Part shown: positions 1 through 8,978 of the stretch, one piece after another | Layout: each line of letters starts with the position of its first letter | Numbering within the stretch: the stretch's first letter is position 1 | Origin: Arthrobacter sp. S41 | Lineage (GTDB): Bacteria > Actinomycetota > Actinomycetes > Actinomycetales > Micrococcaceae | DNA: 64,000 bases | Assembly (NCBI RefSeq): GCF_004320535.1 | Contig: NZ_SIHY01000001.1 | Coordinates: 2,108,001 to 2,172,000 of the forward strand | Reading direction: 5' to 3' | Notes under the pieces: generated by a model | What the model saw: the letters and a program-made list of their open reading frames with translations, nothing else | Databases searched by the model: none | Told to the model about the DNA's origin: nothing | Translations under genes and position numbers: made by a program

Positions 1-161
1 CCGGCGAGTTCCTCAAACTACAAACACCTGCCGGTCAGATCACTACCTGGCAGCGCCAGATCGACGGCACATTGGTTGTGGGCACCACCCGCACCGCTCG
101 AGTATTAGCCGAATCTACGCTCAGTTTTGACCCCATCAGCACAGAACATGGTGAACCAACC
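1..161 (+). other. Open reading frame entering from the left edge, unidentified
   Basis: One forward frame is open from the window edge and runs without a stop into the frame that carries the N-terminus of the tctC remnant. The other two forward frames stop near 109 and 131. The translation is hydrophilic and looks protein-like, but I recognise no domain. It may be the tail of an upstream gene that has lost its stop codon, or an N-terminal extension of the tctC-like protein. The window edge prevents a decision. Confidence 0.3.
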
Positions 162-1333
162 GTGACTCATCTTGAACTTCCCGACGCCTCAGAAGATCAG
201 CTTCTGCCCGACCCAGAACCTCATCGTCGCCGCACCGTCTTCGCATCGGTGACAGCCTTCGCGGTGCTCGGTCTGGGAGCTACCCTCGTGGGTGGAGGAT
301 TACTGAACCCACCAGCCACCACGGCCGACGGTGACTATTCAGGGAAACCATTGAGATGGTCATTCCACTGGCCGAAGGTGGAGGCACCGATACCTGGGCC
401 CGATTTGTCGGCCAAGAACTAGCTCAAGACATTCCCGGGCAGCCCGGATTCGCGCCAGTCAACGAGGCCGGCGGTGAAGGCATTACCGGGAGTAACCGCT
501 TCGCCTCCTCCGCCTCGGATGACGGGACCGAGCTACTGGTCAGCACCGCCACTACGGTGGTCCCTTGGGTCTTGGACCGAAACGTGGTGAAGTACTCGTT
601 CGAGGATCTTACACCGGTTCTGGTCAACGGCACCGGCGGGGTGATCTACGCTCGCACGGCCGCTGGTGTGACGTCCCCCAAGGACCTGACCGACCGGCAG
701 AAGCCATTGGTCTTTGGCGGCATTTCAGCTACCGGCCTTGATCTCACTACGCTGGTTGCCTTCGATCTCTTGCAAGCAGACATCTCGGCAACCTTCGGCT
801 TCGAAGGACGCGGACCAGTCAACTTAGCCCTACAACGTGGAGAAGTAGATATCGACTACACCACCACCTCCTCGTATCAGTCCGCCGTTGAGCCGAGCGA
901 AAAGGACGGGTCAGCTACCGTACTGATGTCCTTTGGCCAGCTCGATGAGAATGGGAAAGTTATCCGTGATCCCAACTTCACGGACACGCCCACAGTGACC
1001 GAGGTGTATCAGCAACTGCATGGAAAAGCACCTGAAGGGCCTAAATTTGAGGCCTACAAAACTCTGCTCGGCTTGACCTACACCTACCAAAAGGGACTCT
1101 GGGCACCCAAGGATGCACCCGCAGAAGCAGTGACGTTGCTGCGCGACTCCGCCCATGAGCTTTCAGACGATAAAGAATTCAACAAAAAGGCCGCCGAGGT
1201 ACTCGGTGGTTACCCGATCGTCGCTGATCAAGACCTATCCGAACGCGTTAAAAACGTTTACACCGTGACCGATGAGACCAAGAGCTATGTCACTACCTTG
1301 CTCAAGGACTCCTACGGCATCGAATTAGATTAA
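162..1333 (+). pseudogene. tctC: Frameshifted substrate-binding protein of a tripartite tricarboxylate transporter (TctC/Bug family)
   Basis: The product would be the extracytoplasmic solute-binding protein of a TctABC carboxylate importer. A GTG at 162 opens an acidic, proline-rich N-terminus, an RRR motif and one hydrophobic anchor. The frame then breaks at about 348-350. After GGG AAA CC the expected family text IEMVIP is found one base out of frame, continuing as AEGGGTDTWAR and then through a complete Bug-family domain to 1333. This is explained by loss of one base. The reading frame after the lesion has an ATG at 356, but it lacks the signal segment, so the product would not be exported. 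The next gene, tctA, is also damaged, which favours real decay over a sequencing slip. The start at 162 is tentative. Confidence 0.75.
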
Positions 1334-1345
1334 GAAGGCACGACA

Positions 1346-3435
1346 ATGTTGGATTCCGCATTGGCCGCTTTGGCCTCGCGGGCCGATCCGAGCATGCTAT
1401 TGATGCTGCTCATCGGCGTTATCTCAGGGTTGGTTATGGGCCTGATCCCAGGCTTGGGCGGCACCGCCGCCGTAGCCATCCTGCTACCGGTCACCTTTGG
1501 CATGGAACCTGCGTCCGCGCTGGCCCTGCTCATCGGTGCCTTAGCCGTAGTACATACCTCGGACACGGTATCGGCAGTATTACTTGGTGCCCCGGGCTCA
1601 GCTTCTGCCTCGGTCACCATGCTTGACGGGTACGCGATGGCGCGCAAAGGCCAAGCCAAACGAGCCCTGAGCTGTTTATGCTGACCGTTCTCGGCGTGGC
1701 GCTGGCCGCGGTGCTCTCTCGAGGCAACGTGATCAAAGGATTAACCGCTGGGCTAGCTGGCATGTTGGTGGGCATGATTGGCACCGCGCCGAGCACCGCT
1801 GAAGAACGCTTCACTTTTGGTTCACTCTTCCTCGGCGACGGACTGTCCCTAGTAGCAGTGGCGCTGGGTATTTTTGGCCTGGCAGAAATTGCTTCGCGGG
1901 CCAGCCAGCGCCGTGGTGACAAGCAGTCGGTAGAGGTTACCGGTGGGTGGGGCTCGGGCATCCGAGAATGGCTCACCCACTGGTCTCAGGTGCTTCGTGG
2001 TGGGCTGATCGGCATTTGGGCCGGAGTTCTACCTGGTGTGGGCGCAACCGCTGGAATTTGGTTGGCTTACGGTCAAGCTGTGGCAACCGCCAAGGACAAG
2101 CGCCAGTTCGGTAAAGGTGACCCGCGAGGCATCGTGGGTCCGGAAAGCGCCAACAACTCGCTGGAGGCCGGCGACTTGATCCCCACCTTCCTCTTCGGCA
2201 TTCCTGGCGGTGTTCCCTCGGCCATGCTCTTGGGCATGCTGTTGACCTACGGCATCCAGCCTGGTCCAAGTATTATCAACGAACACCTTGACCTGCTGTA
2301 CATGATCATTTGGGCTTTTGCCATTGCCTCGGTACTTGGTGCGCTCTTCTGCTTTATGACGGTACGTCCGTTGTCCTCACTGACCAAGGTTCCCTTCTCT
2401 ATCTTGGCGGCCGGTCTTGTCGTGATCATGCTGTTGGGCTCATTCCAGGACGGTGGACAGCTCGGAGACCTGTGGGTCATGTTGCTGCTCGGCGTTGCTG
2501 GCTGGGTTTTGAAGTCCACCGGTTTCCCACGCGCACCATTTTTAATCGGCTTTGTGCTGGCCATCCCGATGGAACGCTACTACTTCCTTACCGACAGCCT
2601 GTACGAGGGCTTCGACTGGATGCTGCGCCCCGGCGCCATGGTGTTCATCGCGATTCTGGTTCTGCCGATCCTCTGGAATATCTTCAAGTGGTTCCGTGCC
2701 CGTCGCAAGCTCAGCGCTGATGATGAGCTGAAGTCTGACAGCGCTCCTGATGCTGAGGCTCCGCTGAAGAATTCCATCTGGTCGCTGTGCGCTGCCGCAG
2801 TTCTACTGGTTGTATTTGCCGGTTCACTGGTGCTCTCCTCCAGTTACTCGCCGGATGCCAAGCTGGTTCCGCAGTTGGTCGGTTGGGTCGGAGTCATCAT
2901 GTCCCTGGTTGTGTTGATGACCGAGCTGCGCACCCGCAAGGCGGCGGCAAACACTTCGCAGCAGGTACCCATTGATGCCACCGCGTTCTTGAACGAACAG
3001 GCGGCCGTCACCCCTGACGGTGCCACCACTGTCCGCGGCGGATCAGCTGCTTCAGGTAAGCATGCTGCACTGACTAACGAAGCAGTAGTGGGTTCAGCTC
3101 GAACTACGGATGCTTTGGTTCCAAGCCTGCCCGGTGTTGCCATGCCCGGCGGCGGAGGTTCGTGGGGTCCGAAGTGGACCGCCGATGCATCCTTCGCACT
3201 AAGGACCTTCGCATGGATGGCTGGTTTCCTGATCCTGACAGCACTGTTGGGTTACCTCGCTGCCATCTCCATCTTCCTTCCGACCTTCTTGTTGATCGTG
3301 GCTCGCGCCAAGCTCAAAACCACCATCATCTACACAATTGTCTTCTTTGTGCTGATGCTGGCTCTACCTTCTCTGTTGCCCATCGATCTTCCACAGGGCC
3401 TGCTGGCCTCGTGGCTCTGTTCCGCTTTTACCTAG
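1346..3435 (+). pseudogene. tctA: Tripartite tricarboxylate transporter membrane protein, TctA-TctB fusion, with internal deletion
   Basis: TctA is the large permease of a secondary carboxylate importer. Codons from 1346 encode the TctA start, with GLIPGLGGTAAVAILLPVT and a TM-rich segment, down to ARKGQAKRAL at about 1668. There the frame runs into a stop at 1684. The rest of TctA resumes out of frame as PELFMLTVLG from 1666 and continues to 3435. Compared with the family pattern, about 40 residues (roughly 120 bp plus a frame change) are missing between these parts. The junction lies in GCCCTGAG, where CCTG fits both sides, suggesting a microhomology deletion. After about residue 340 of the second part there is a linker and a four-helix TctB-like domain, so the intact gene encoded a TctA-TctB fusion. 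Confidence 0.78.
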
Positions 3436-3444
3436 GAGAACTCC

Positions 3445-3822
3445 ATGGCAATTCTCGCTTGCTTTAGCAATACGCCCGCAGAAAAAGCTGCAATACGCCG
3501 GGCACTGGCCGAAGCCCATAAGGCTCAGGACTCATTGTTGATCGCGAATCTCGATAGGGAACCGATCTCTGAGGCGAACCTTGGCATTGATATGAATGCG
3601 TTGTTGGACTTCGGGGTGCCTTTGCAGGTCCTGCCGCAGTCCGACACCGTCCATGATCCCGCCGACTTTGTGCTTCAGTCTGAACAAGATCATCAAGTCT
3701 CGCTCATTGTTCTGGGCTTACGTAAACGCTCCAGGGTGGGAAAGTTGTTGATGGGAAGCGTCGCTCAGCGCATCCTCATCGAGGCTGACTGCCCGGTGCT
3801 GGCAGTGAAGGCTCAGGATTAG
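3445..3822 (+). CDS. Universal stress protein, UspA family
   Basis: This 125-residue cytoplasmic protein has the single-domain UspA length. Its C-terminal half carries IVLGLRKRSRVGKLLMGS followed by ILIEADCPVLAVK, the usual GxRxRxxxGxxxxGS nucleotide-binding loop and closing strand of ATP-binding Usp proteins. The ATG at 3445 is preceded by AGGAG with a 6-nt spacer. It lies 9 nt after the broken tctA gene, and UspA proteins commonly end Tct operons in actinobacteria, so it was probably the last gene of that operon. It appears intact. Its exact role is unknown; it may sense the energy state of the transport process. Confidence 0.88.
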   Translation: MAILACFSNTPAEKAAIRRALAEAHKAQDSLLIANLDREPISEANLGIDMNALLDFGVPLQVLPQSDTVHDPADFVLQSEQDHQVSLIVLGLRKRSRVGKLLMGSVAQRILIEADCPVLAVKAQD

Positions 3823-3858
3823 GCTAGGCGTCTAGCAAAATAATTACGGTCCCATTCA

Positions 3859-3905
3859 AGGTTCCGCGTCCTTTTGATTTGATCAACAAGACGCGGAACC
3901 TTTTT
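3859..3905 (+). terminator. Rho-independent terminator after the Tct-UspA operon
   Basis: A 12-bp perfect stem (AGGTTCCGCGTC with GACGCGGAACCT) is followed by a run of T. It sits 37 nt after the UspA stop and ends the transcript before the MarR promoter. Confidence 0.9.
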
Positions 3906-3956
3906 GGTCTTCAGCTTCTGGGTGATCGATGAGATAAGACTTCTTCAACAAACTTG

Positions 3957-3971
3957 TACAAATTAATTGTA
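3957..3971. promoter_or_regulatory. Inverted repeat, probable MarR operator overlapping the marR promoter
   Basis: TACAA-ATTAA-TTGTA is a 15-bp dyad with perfect 5-bp arms, typical in size and AT content of MarR-family operators. A -10-like TATTCT (3970-3975) overlaps its right edge and lies 6 nt before the ATG of the marR gene. Binding here would block transcription of marR and of the co-transcribed MFS gene. This is inferred from symmetry and position only. Confidence 0.6.
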
Positions 3972-3981
3972 TTCTGAGGCT

Positions 3982-4416
3982 ATGGAAATTTCTTCGGAGG
4001 AATCTGACTTACCTCAAGCGCTCTTCGACGCGCTGTTCCCGCTGCTCGGATTGGTCCATGCAGCCCGCACCCTCTCTCCGGGGAAAATTGGCATCCTCAG
4101 AACCCTCGCGGCAGACGAACATGTCAGCGCGACTCGGCTAAGTCAGGTGATCGGAGTCAGCCAACAAGCCATCTCACTGTCCACTAAAGAGTTGGAATCC
4201 TTAGGGCTGATCGAACGACACAAAGCTGACGTAGACCGCCGCAAGCTCTGGTTCCGCCTGACCAAAGCGGGCCAGCAAAAACTAGATTCTGAAATTCAAC
4301 AAGGTCGCGAAGCACTCAAGAAAGCTATTGGAAACGAACTAAACCACAAGGAGCTCAAACTTATCCACGACGCTATTCCTGCACTGACAAAAATCAAGAC
4401 GGCGGCAGCCCGATGA
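3982..4416 (+). CDS. MarR-family transcriptional regulator
   Basis: This is a winged-helix repressor of about 144 residues. The DNA-binding part reads ATRLSQVIGVSQQAISLSTKELESLGLIER followed in order by a DRRKLWFRLT wing, a standard MarR arrangement. The stop overlaps the ATG of the following MFS exporter gene by 4 bp, so the two are translated together. I prefer the ATG at 3982 over an in-frame TTG at 3967. The -10-like TATTCT ends 6 nt upstream of 3982 and no well-spaced ribosome site exists, which suggests a leaderless start. It probably represses itself and the exporter gene and is released by a toxic ligand. Confidence 0.88.
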   Translation: MEISSEESDLPQALFDALFPLLGLVHAARTLSPGKIGILRTLAADEHVSATRLSQVIGVSQQAISLSTKELESLGLIERHKADVDRRKLWFRLTKAGQQKLDSEIQQGREALKKAIGNELNHKELKLIHDAIPALTKIKTAAAR

Positions 4417-5858
4417 GCGATACAAAATTAGCAACTGAACGTACGACCCTGCTGCCCACACTCGTCTTCGCAGCCCTAGCTACGGCCATTGTTTCTTCAC
4501 TCGGCATGTTGTTAGTACCTTCCATCGCCAGCCAATTCGACGTGGATGTGGCGACAGCCCAATGGATGCTCACCGTCAATCTCTTGGCAGGTGCTGTAGC
4601 AACTCCCATTCTTGGTCGGCTTAGCGACGGTCCGCATAAAAAGCGTCTGCTCCTAGTTTCTTTGAGCATCATGTTCCTCGGATCAGTCTTGGCCGCCGCG
4701 GCACCAAACTTCGGATTGTTCTTGGCCGGCCGGGCCTTGCAGGGCCTGTCTTATGGCATCGTGCCCATCACGATCTCCATTGCCCGTCGCTATGTTGAGA
4801 AAAAGAAAGTTCAGCCAACCATCTCCACCCTGTCGGTGACGGTCTCCTCGGGTATTGGCGTTGGCTACCCATTGACCGGTATCATCGCAGGGCTCTTTGA
4901 TTACAGTTTCGCCTTTTGGTTTGGCGCCATCTTTGTTTTGGCCACCATCATCGTGGTGTGGAAAGTAGTTCCTTCCGGTCCTGATACGCACGCCGAGTCT
5001 CGACCCTTCGACTACCTCGGCACTGCCTTGCTGACCTTCGGTTTAGGCTCGCTGCTCTTGGCCATCTCAGAAGGACCTAAATGGGGGTGGTCGTCGTTGC
5101 CTACCCTGACATTGATTATTTTTGCCGTGGTCATCTTGACCGTTTGGGTTCTCGTCGAGAACAAACTCGCCTTCCCGCTGATCAACCTGCGCACGCTCAA
5201 GCAGGGAGAAGTACTCCTGGCCAATATCTCCGCCATCGCTCTCGGAGCAGCACTGTATATCGGTATGTCGGTCTCTTCGCTGGTTGCTCAGGCCGAAACC
5301 TCCACTGGATACGGGCTGAGCTTGCCAGTGTTCTGGGCCGGATTTGTCATCTTCCCACTCTCGGTTGGTAGCTTCACTGCCAACAGAATTGTCCGAGTTT
5401 TGGCTAAGAAAATTGGCATTCAAGTGATGCTGCCCGTCGGTGCCATCATCATGTCCTTAGCCGGCACCCTGTTGTGGCTACTGCATTCCCAGCTCTGGGA
5501 AATCTTGTTGAGCATGCTGGTCTTCGGTCTTGGCATGGGAGCCAGTTATGCCGCGATGCCAGCGCTGATTGCCAGAAGCGTGGCGGTCCAGGAACTGGGT
5601 AGCTCGGTCAGCTTTAACCAGGTCTTGCGAACTGTCGGCTCCTCATTTGGCACCGCGATTTCTGCGGCCATCATCGCCACCCATCCCGGGTTGCATGGCG
5701 AGGCCAGCTCGACCAGTATCAATATGACCTTCTTGATCGGTGCAGTGCTGTGCATAACCCTCGGTATAGCGCTGTTGATCAATTCGGCGCTCCGTTCCTC
5801 ACCAGCAACCGCATCGGTACCGACCCGCATCAATTCCTCGGGAGCAAACAAGAAGTGA
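4413..5858 (+). CDS. MFS multidrug-type efflux transporter (DHA2-like)
   Basis: The 481-residue product has about 14 hydrophobic segments. Motif A appears after TM2 as LGRLSDGPHKKRLL, and a motif-C-like glycine-rich stretch (SGIGVGYPLTGIIAG) follows in TM5, both marks of drug:proton antiporters of the major facilitator superfamily. It begins with an ATGA overlap with marR, so the pair forms a classic regulated-efflux module. The substrate cannot be read from the sequence. The gene is intact, and its stop codon lies inside the left arm of the terminator hairpin. Confidence 0.87.
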   Translation: MSDTKLATERTTLLPTLVFAALATAIVSSLGMLLVPSIASQFDVDVATAQWMLTVNLLAGAVATPILGRLSDGPHKKRLLLVSLSIMFLGSVLAAAAPNFGLFLAGRALQGLSYGIVPITISIARRYVEKKKVQPTISTLSVTVSSGIGVGYPLTGIIAGLFDYSFAFWFGAIFVLATIIVVWKVVPSGPDTHAESRPFDYLGTALLTFGLGSLLLAISEGPKWGWSSLPTLTLIIFAVVILTVWVLVENKLAFPLINLRTLKQGEVLLANISAIALGAALYIGMSVSSLVAQAETSTGYGLSLPVFWAGFVIFPLSVGSFTANRIVRVLAKKIGIQVMLPVGAIIMSLAGTLLWLLHSQLWEILLSMLVFGLGMGASYAAMPALIARSVAVQELGSSVSFNQVLRTVGSSFGTAISAAIIATHPGLHGEASSTSINMTFLIGAVLCITLGIALLINSALRSSPATASVPTRINSSGANKK

Positions 5859-5892
5859 CGCCGGAAGATCCGTAGATCCTTCGGCGTCACTT
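5853..5892. terminator. Bidirectional terminator between MFS gene and monooxygenase gene
   Basis: An AAGTGACGCCG...CGGCGTCACTT stem with an inner AGATC/GATC pairing separates two convergent genes. The MFS stop TGA is part of the stem. Confidence 0.8.
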
Positions 5893-5910
5893 ATTGTTCC
5901 TGCGCTCAGG

Positions 5911-6207
5911 CTAGAGCTCGACGACCTCAAACTCCATCAGGTCAGCACCGTGAGCTACCGACTTCTTGCCTTCGCTGCCAGCATGGGCTGCGCCCGAACG
6001 CTCATCTCGCCAGTTTTCAAAATCCTCACGTGTGGCCCACTGGGTGTACACAAAGTAGCGGTCTTCGCCGGCTACTGGGCGCAACAGCTTAAAACCTTCA
6101 AAGCCAAGTGAGTAATCCACGGACTGTTTGCGTGCCGCAAAGCGCTTTTCCAGTTCTTCACCGGAACCTTCGGGAACCGACAGGGCATTGATGACAACAA
6201 TCGACAT
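5911..6207 (-). CDS. Antibiotic biosynthesis monooxygenase (ABM) domain protein
   Basis: This is a small cytoplasmic protein of 98 residues with the ABM ferredoxin-like fold pattern: an IVVINALSVPEGSGEELEKRFAAR first strand and helix, then GFEGFKLLRP and YFVYTQWATREDFENWR, and a final FEVVEL strand. Such proteins act as small cofactor-free monooxygenases or heme-degrading enzymes (IsdG/MhuD/HmoA type). ATG 6207 is preferred because AAAGG lies 7 nt upstream; an in-frame TTG at 6213 has no spacer for a ribosome site. Heme degradation is possible, given two iron importers in the window, but this is not shown by residues I can identify. Confidence 0.8.
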   Translation of the reverse strand: MSIVVINALSVPEGSGEELEKRFAARKQSVDYSLGFEGFKLLRPVAGEDRYFVYTQWATREDFENWRDERSGAAHAGSEGKKSVAHGADLMEFEVVEL

Positions 6208-6327
6208 GTTCAACCTTTCTTAGCGGTGCTTCACCGAAACAGAAGCTTCTCAAAGCCACCCTACGCCGGAAGTTTCCCCGGTGGCAGTTCGTGGCGCAGT
6301 GCAACGCCCTTGACGCGTATTGACTTT

Positions 6328-6858
6328 CTAATCAGCGAATTCTTCTGGCCAGCAGATCTCAAAACGTTCCAAAATCAGTTCACCGCCGGGCTTCAGGGTA
6401 TCCGCCGGTGACCACTCGCGACCGATTGACTTCTGAGTTCGTCGCCAGAATTTCTCGTGTTCTTTTTGCCAATAGCCAAGGCTCAGATCACCTTCGCCCT
6501 CGGCCGCTGCGAACTGCTCATCGACCTCGTCGAAGCTGGAACGCTCCACACTGATCACTCGAAGAATGGCTTTGGGTTCACCCTGACCATCACAGATGAT
6601 GCAGTGATCATCTACTTGCGGAATGCGTTCGTCGTAGTACGCGTATTCACTGGCCAATGACGACGTAGCGCGCTTGGTGCCATGCATAATGGCGTTCAAC
6701 AGTTCATCGGCCAGCGCTGGGTGATCTCCGAAAGATTCTGCGACATGGTGCGGTGCCGCTTCAGGATTGATGCCCCGATGTGCCAGATGTTCAGCCCACA
6801 TGGCTTCGGCAGCCGTTGTGTTTACCGGTGGAAGTTCTGGCACAGGATTCTCATTCAT
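6328..6858 (-). CDS. ASCH domain protein (YhfF-like)
   Basis: The 176-residue protein has an ASCH-fold pattern: GTKRATSSL near residue 61, then DDHCIICDGQGEPKAILRVISVE, a FDEVDEQFAAAEGEGD loop and a C-terminal WxxxHxxFW-type segment. ASCH proteins resemble PUA domains and are thought to bind RNA or modified nucleosides. Some act as N4-acetylcytidine amidohydrolases. The start ATG has a weak AGGAT upstream. It is monocistronic between unrelated genes. The function is otherwise unknown. Confidence 0.82.
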   Translation of the reverse strand: MNENPVPELPPVNTTAAEAMWAEHLAHRGINPEAAPHHVAESFGDHPALADELLNAIMHGTKRATSSLASEYAYYDERIPQVDDHCIICDGQGEPKAILRVISVERSSFDEVDEQFAAAEGEGDLSLGYWQKEHEKFWRRTQKSIGREWSPADTLKPGGELILERFEICWPEEFAD

Positions 6859-6936
6859 AGCTTGATCCTACGGCGTGATGGATTTTCTAGTGCGTTCTGG
6901 AATGAAGTGAGGCGACGGTGGGCGACAGGAAATTGG

Positions 6937-7284
6937 TCAGCTACCGTTTTCAAACTTGCTCATGGCAGGTTCCGAATTTCGTAGTCCAACGGGCATTGGC
7001 GGGGCTTCGCGAGTCGCCGCTGGCCGTTCAATCTTTACCGGCAGATCTGCACGGACCGCAGGAGTATCTTCATCCGTTGATAACTTCAGGCAGTGACGTA
7101 AGTGAAGGTAGGTCTTGATTCCAAAGCCGATAAGAATGCTCAGGAGTATTGCACCAAAAACTACCGAAACTAGCAGCACGTCGTTGGGAGTGAAATCACT
7201 GATTTCTTTGGTCAACAACGACGGAGCAGAGTTCGCATCCGTACTCGTTCCTGAAATCGTAAGCAACCGCGTCATCGTCACCAT
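6937..7284 (-). CDS. Hypothetical single-pass membrane protein
   Basis: About 115 residues when started at ATG 7284, which has GGTGGAG 6 nt upstream; the frame stays open further upstream to 7335 without a good ribosome site. It has one strong transmembrane segment (VLLVSVVFGAILLSILIGFG) in the middle and a charged, proline-rich cytoplasmic tail. I recognise no family. Its neighbours (ASCH protein, allantoinase) give no functional hint. Confidence 0.55.
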   Translation of the reverse strand: MVTMTRLLTISGTSTDANSAPSLLTKEISDFTPNDVLLVSVVFGAILLSILIGFGIKTYLHLRHCLKLSTDEDTPAVRADLPVKIERPAATREAPPMPVGLRNSEPAMSKFENGS

Positions 7285-7385
7285 AGAACTCCACCCTATG
7301 GTGCGCACGCAGTGAACTTGGCCATTCTCAGGCAATTGATATGGGTTCGTTACGATACGTTCATGTGATCACGGTTAAATGTCGA

Positions 7386-7432
7386 AAGGCCACTGCCCGT
7401 CAACGATTTTCGTAGAACGGGGCAGTGGCCTT
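7386..7432 (-). terminator. Hairpin downstream of allB
   Basis: AAGGCCACTGCCC pairs with GGGCAGTGGCCTT around an 18-nt loop, starting 14 nt after the allB stop on the minus strand. No long T run follows, but the stem is strong and lies between two minus-strand genes. Confidence 0.6.
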
Positions 7433-7445
7433 GAACGGTAATTAC

Positions 7446-8831
7446 TTAGTTTTCTCTACGGATCAGTTGACCGTGTGGAGTCTGGAAGTCCACGTCGGTG
7501 CCAGCGACGATTGAACGCCTGACTAGCCCTTGCAGTTCCTTGCCCTGGTACGGAGAAATCGGGTTCTTGTGGTGAAGGTTCTGCACATCCACCTCGAAGC
7601 TTTCCTCTGGGGCGAAGACGGCGAAGTCAGCGTCGCGGCCTTCTTCGATCACTGCCTTGTTATTTAGTCCGGCGAGCTTGGAGGGATTCACGCTCATCCA
7701 AGAAATCACCTGCTCCAAGCTGATCCCGCGCTTCTTAGCTTCGGACCAGATCAACGGCAGGCCCAACTGCAACGATGCGACGCCACCCCAGGCCACTCCG
7801 AAGTCACCGTTTTCCACGTCCTTCAGATCAACCGTTGACGGTGAATGATCAGAAACGATGCAGTCGATAATTCCTTCCTGAAGCCCGCGCCACAACAGGT
7901 CGCGGTTAGCGTCTTCGCGAATTGGCGGGCAGCATTTGAAGGCGGTTGCGCCGTCTGGGATGTCTTCAGATAACAGCGTCAGGTAGTGCGGGCACGTTTC
8001 CACCGTGAGCTTCACGCCCTCTGCTTTAGCCTGGCGGATCATGTCCAACGCATCCGAGCTGGAAAGGTGCAGCACGTGTGCGCGCACCCCGGTCTTGCGA
8101 GCACGGTCAATGACCTGCTCAATAGCCGTGTTTTCTGCTGAGCGCGGGCGCGAATCAAGGAAACGCGAATAGGTGGAGCCTGAAGCCTGAGGAGAACTAT
8201 CAATGATTTCTGAATCCTCGGCGTGTACCACCATCAAAGAGTCAAAGGAGGCCAGTTCAGCCATGTCCTCTTCCATCTCATCAACACTCAATGAGGGGAA
8301 TTCATCAACTCCCGAATGCAACAGGAAGCATTTAAAACCGAAGACACCAGCCTCGTGTAGCTCGCGCAAATCCTGTTTGTTGCCCGGCACCGCTCCGCCC
8401 CAGAAACCCACGTTCACAAACGCATTCTTGCTGGCGGCTTCACGCTTGATGTTCAGCGCTTCAAGATTCACGGTGGGAGGAATGGAGTTCAGCGGCATGT
8501 CCACGATGGTGGTTACCCCGCCAGCGGCAGCTGCCTTGGTGGCTGATTCAAAGCCTTCCCATTCGGTGCGACCCGGCTCATTAACATGAACGTGAGTATC
8601 CACGAGCCCGGGTAGAAGCACTTCGTCCTCAGCTACCTCGATGACTCGCTCACCAACAAGCTGAGCTCCGAGTTCTTCAATGGCGACGATCTTGCCGTCA
8701 CGAACACCAACTTCGCGCGGGCCAATTCCCTGCGCAGTTAGTACCTGCGAACCGCGAAGAACCAGATCATAAGCACCGGTTGTTGTGGAGGGTTCGGCGG
8801 AATTGCGGTCAACGGTCTCATTGATGCTCAT
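7446..8831 (-). CDS. allB: Allantoinase (cyclic amidohydrolase)
   Basis: It hydrolyses allantoin to allantoate, the entry step of allantoin use. The 461-residue protein shows the amidohydrolase metal site in order: HVHVNEPG after strand 1, the carboxylated lysine context FKCFLLHSG, HAED, HLSS and the late DHSPS aspartate. The RTEWEGFESAT segment is typical of AllB and separates it from dihydroorotase. The ATG has AGGA at a good distance. It is the last gene of the leftward hyi-glxR-gcl-allB group, so the operon covers ring opening and the later glyoxylate steps. Genes for allantoate amidohydrolase and ureidoglycolate processing are not in the window. Confidence 0.93.
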   Translation of the reverse strand: MSINETVDRNSAEPSTTTGAYDLVLRGSQVLTAQGIGPREVGVRDGKIVAIEELGAQLVGERVIEVAEDEVLLPGLVDTHVHVNEPGRTEWEGFESATKAAAAGGVTTIVDMPLNSIPPTVNLEALNIKREAASKNAFVNVGFWGGAVPGNKQDLRELHEAGVFGFKCFLLHSGVDEFPSLSVDEMEEDMAELASFDSLMVVHAEDSEIIDSSPQASGSTYSRFLDSRPRSAENTAIEQVIDRARKTGVRAHVLHLSSSDALDMIRQAKAEGVKLTVETCPHYLTLLSEDIPDGATAFKCCPPIREDANRDLLWRGLQEGIIDCIVSDHSPSTVDLKDVENGDFGVAWGGVASLQLGLPLIWSEAKKRGISLEQVISWMSVNPSKLAGLNNKAVIEEGRDADFAVFAPEESFEVDVQNLHHKNPISPYQGKELQGLVRRSIVAGTDVDFQTPHGQLIRREN

Positions 8832-8896
8832 ACGTTGTTCCTACTCGTTTTTGGTGGTGTTGTGCTTGGCAGCTCAATGCCAGTTTAGGTGGTAGT

Positions 8897-8940
8897 GGCG
8901 CGGGGCACACCCAGATTGGTGAACCGGTGCCCCGCGCCAA
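8897..8940. repeat. Long perfect-stem palindrome between allB and gcl
   Basis: TGGCGCGGGGCAC is matched by GTGCCCCGCGCCA in the 147-nt gap between gcl and allB. The T-rich run (ATATTTTTTG) is on the right side, so it would act as a terminator only for rightward transcription. For the leftward gcl-allB transcript it is more likely an attenuator or RNA-processing hairpin that lowers allB output. Confidence 0.6.
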
Positions 8941-8978
8941 TATTTTTTGCGGGTTCGCAAGTCAGCGACGACTGCCTT

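Noticed and set aside
8897-8940. Palindrome as the normal terminator of gcl
   Set aside because: The T run is on the right side, the wrong side for the leftward gcl transcript, and allB continues in the same direction.
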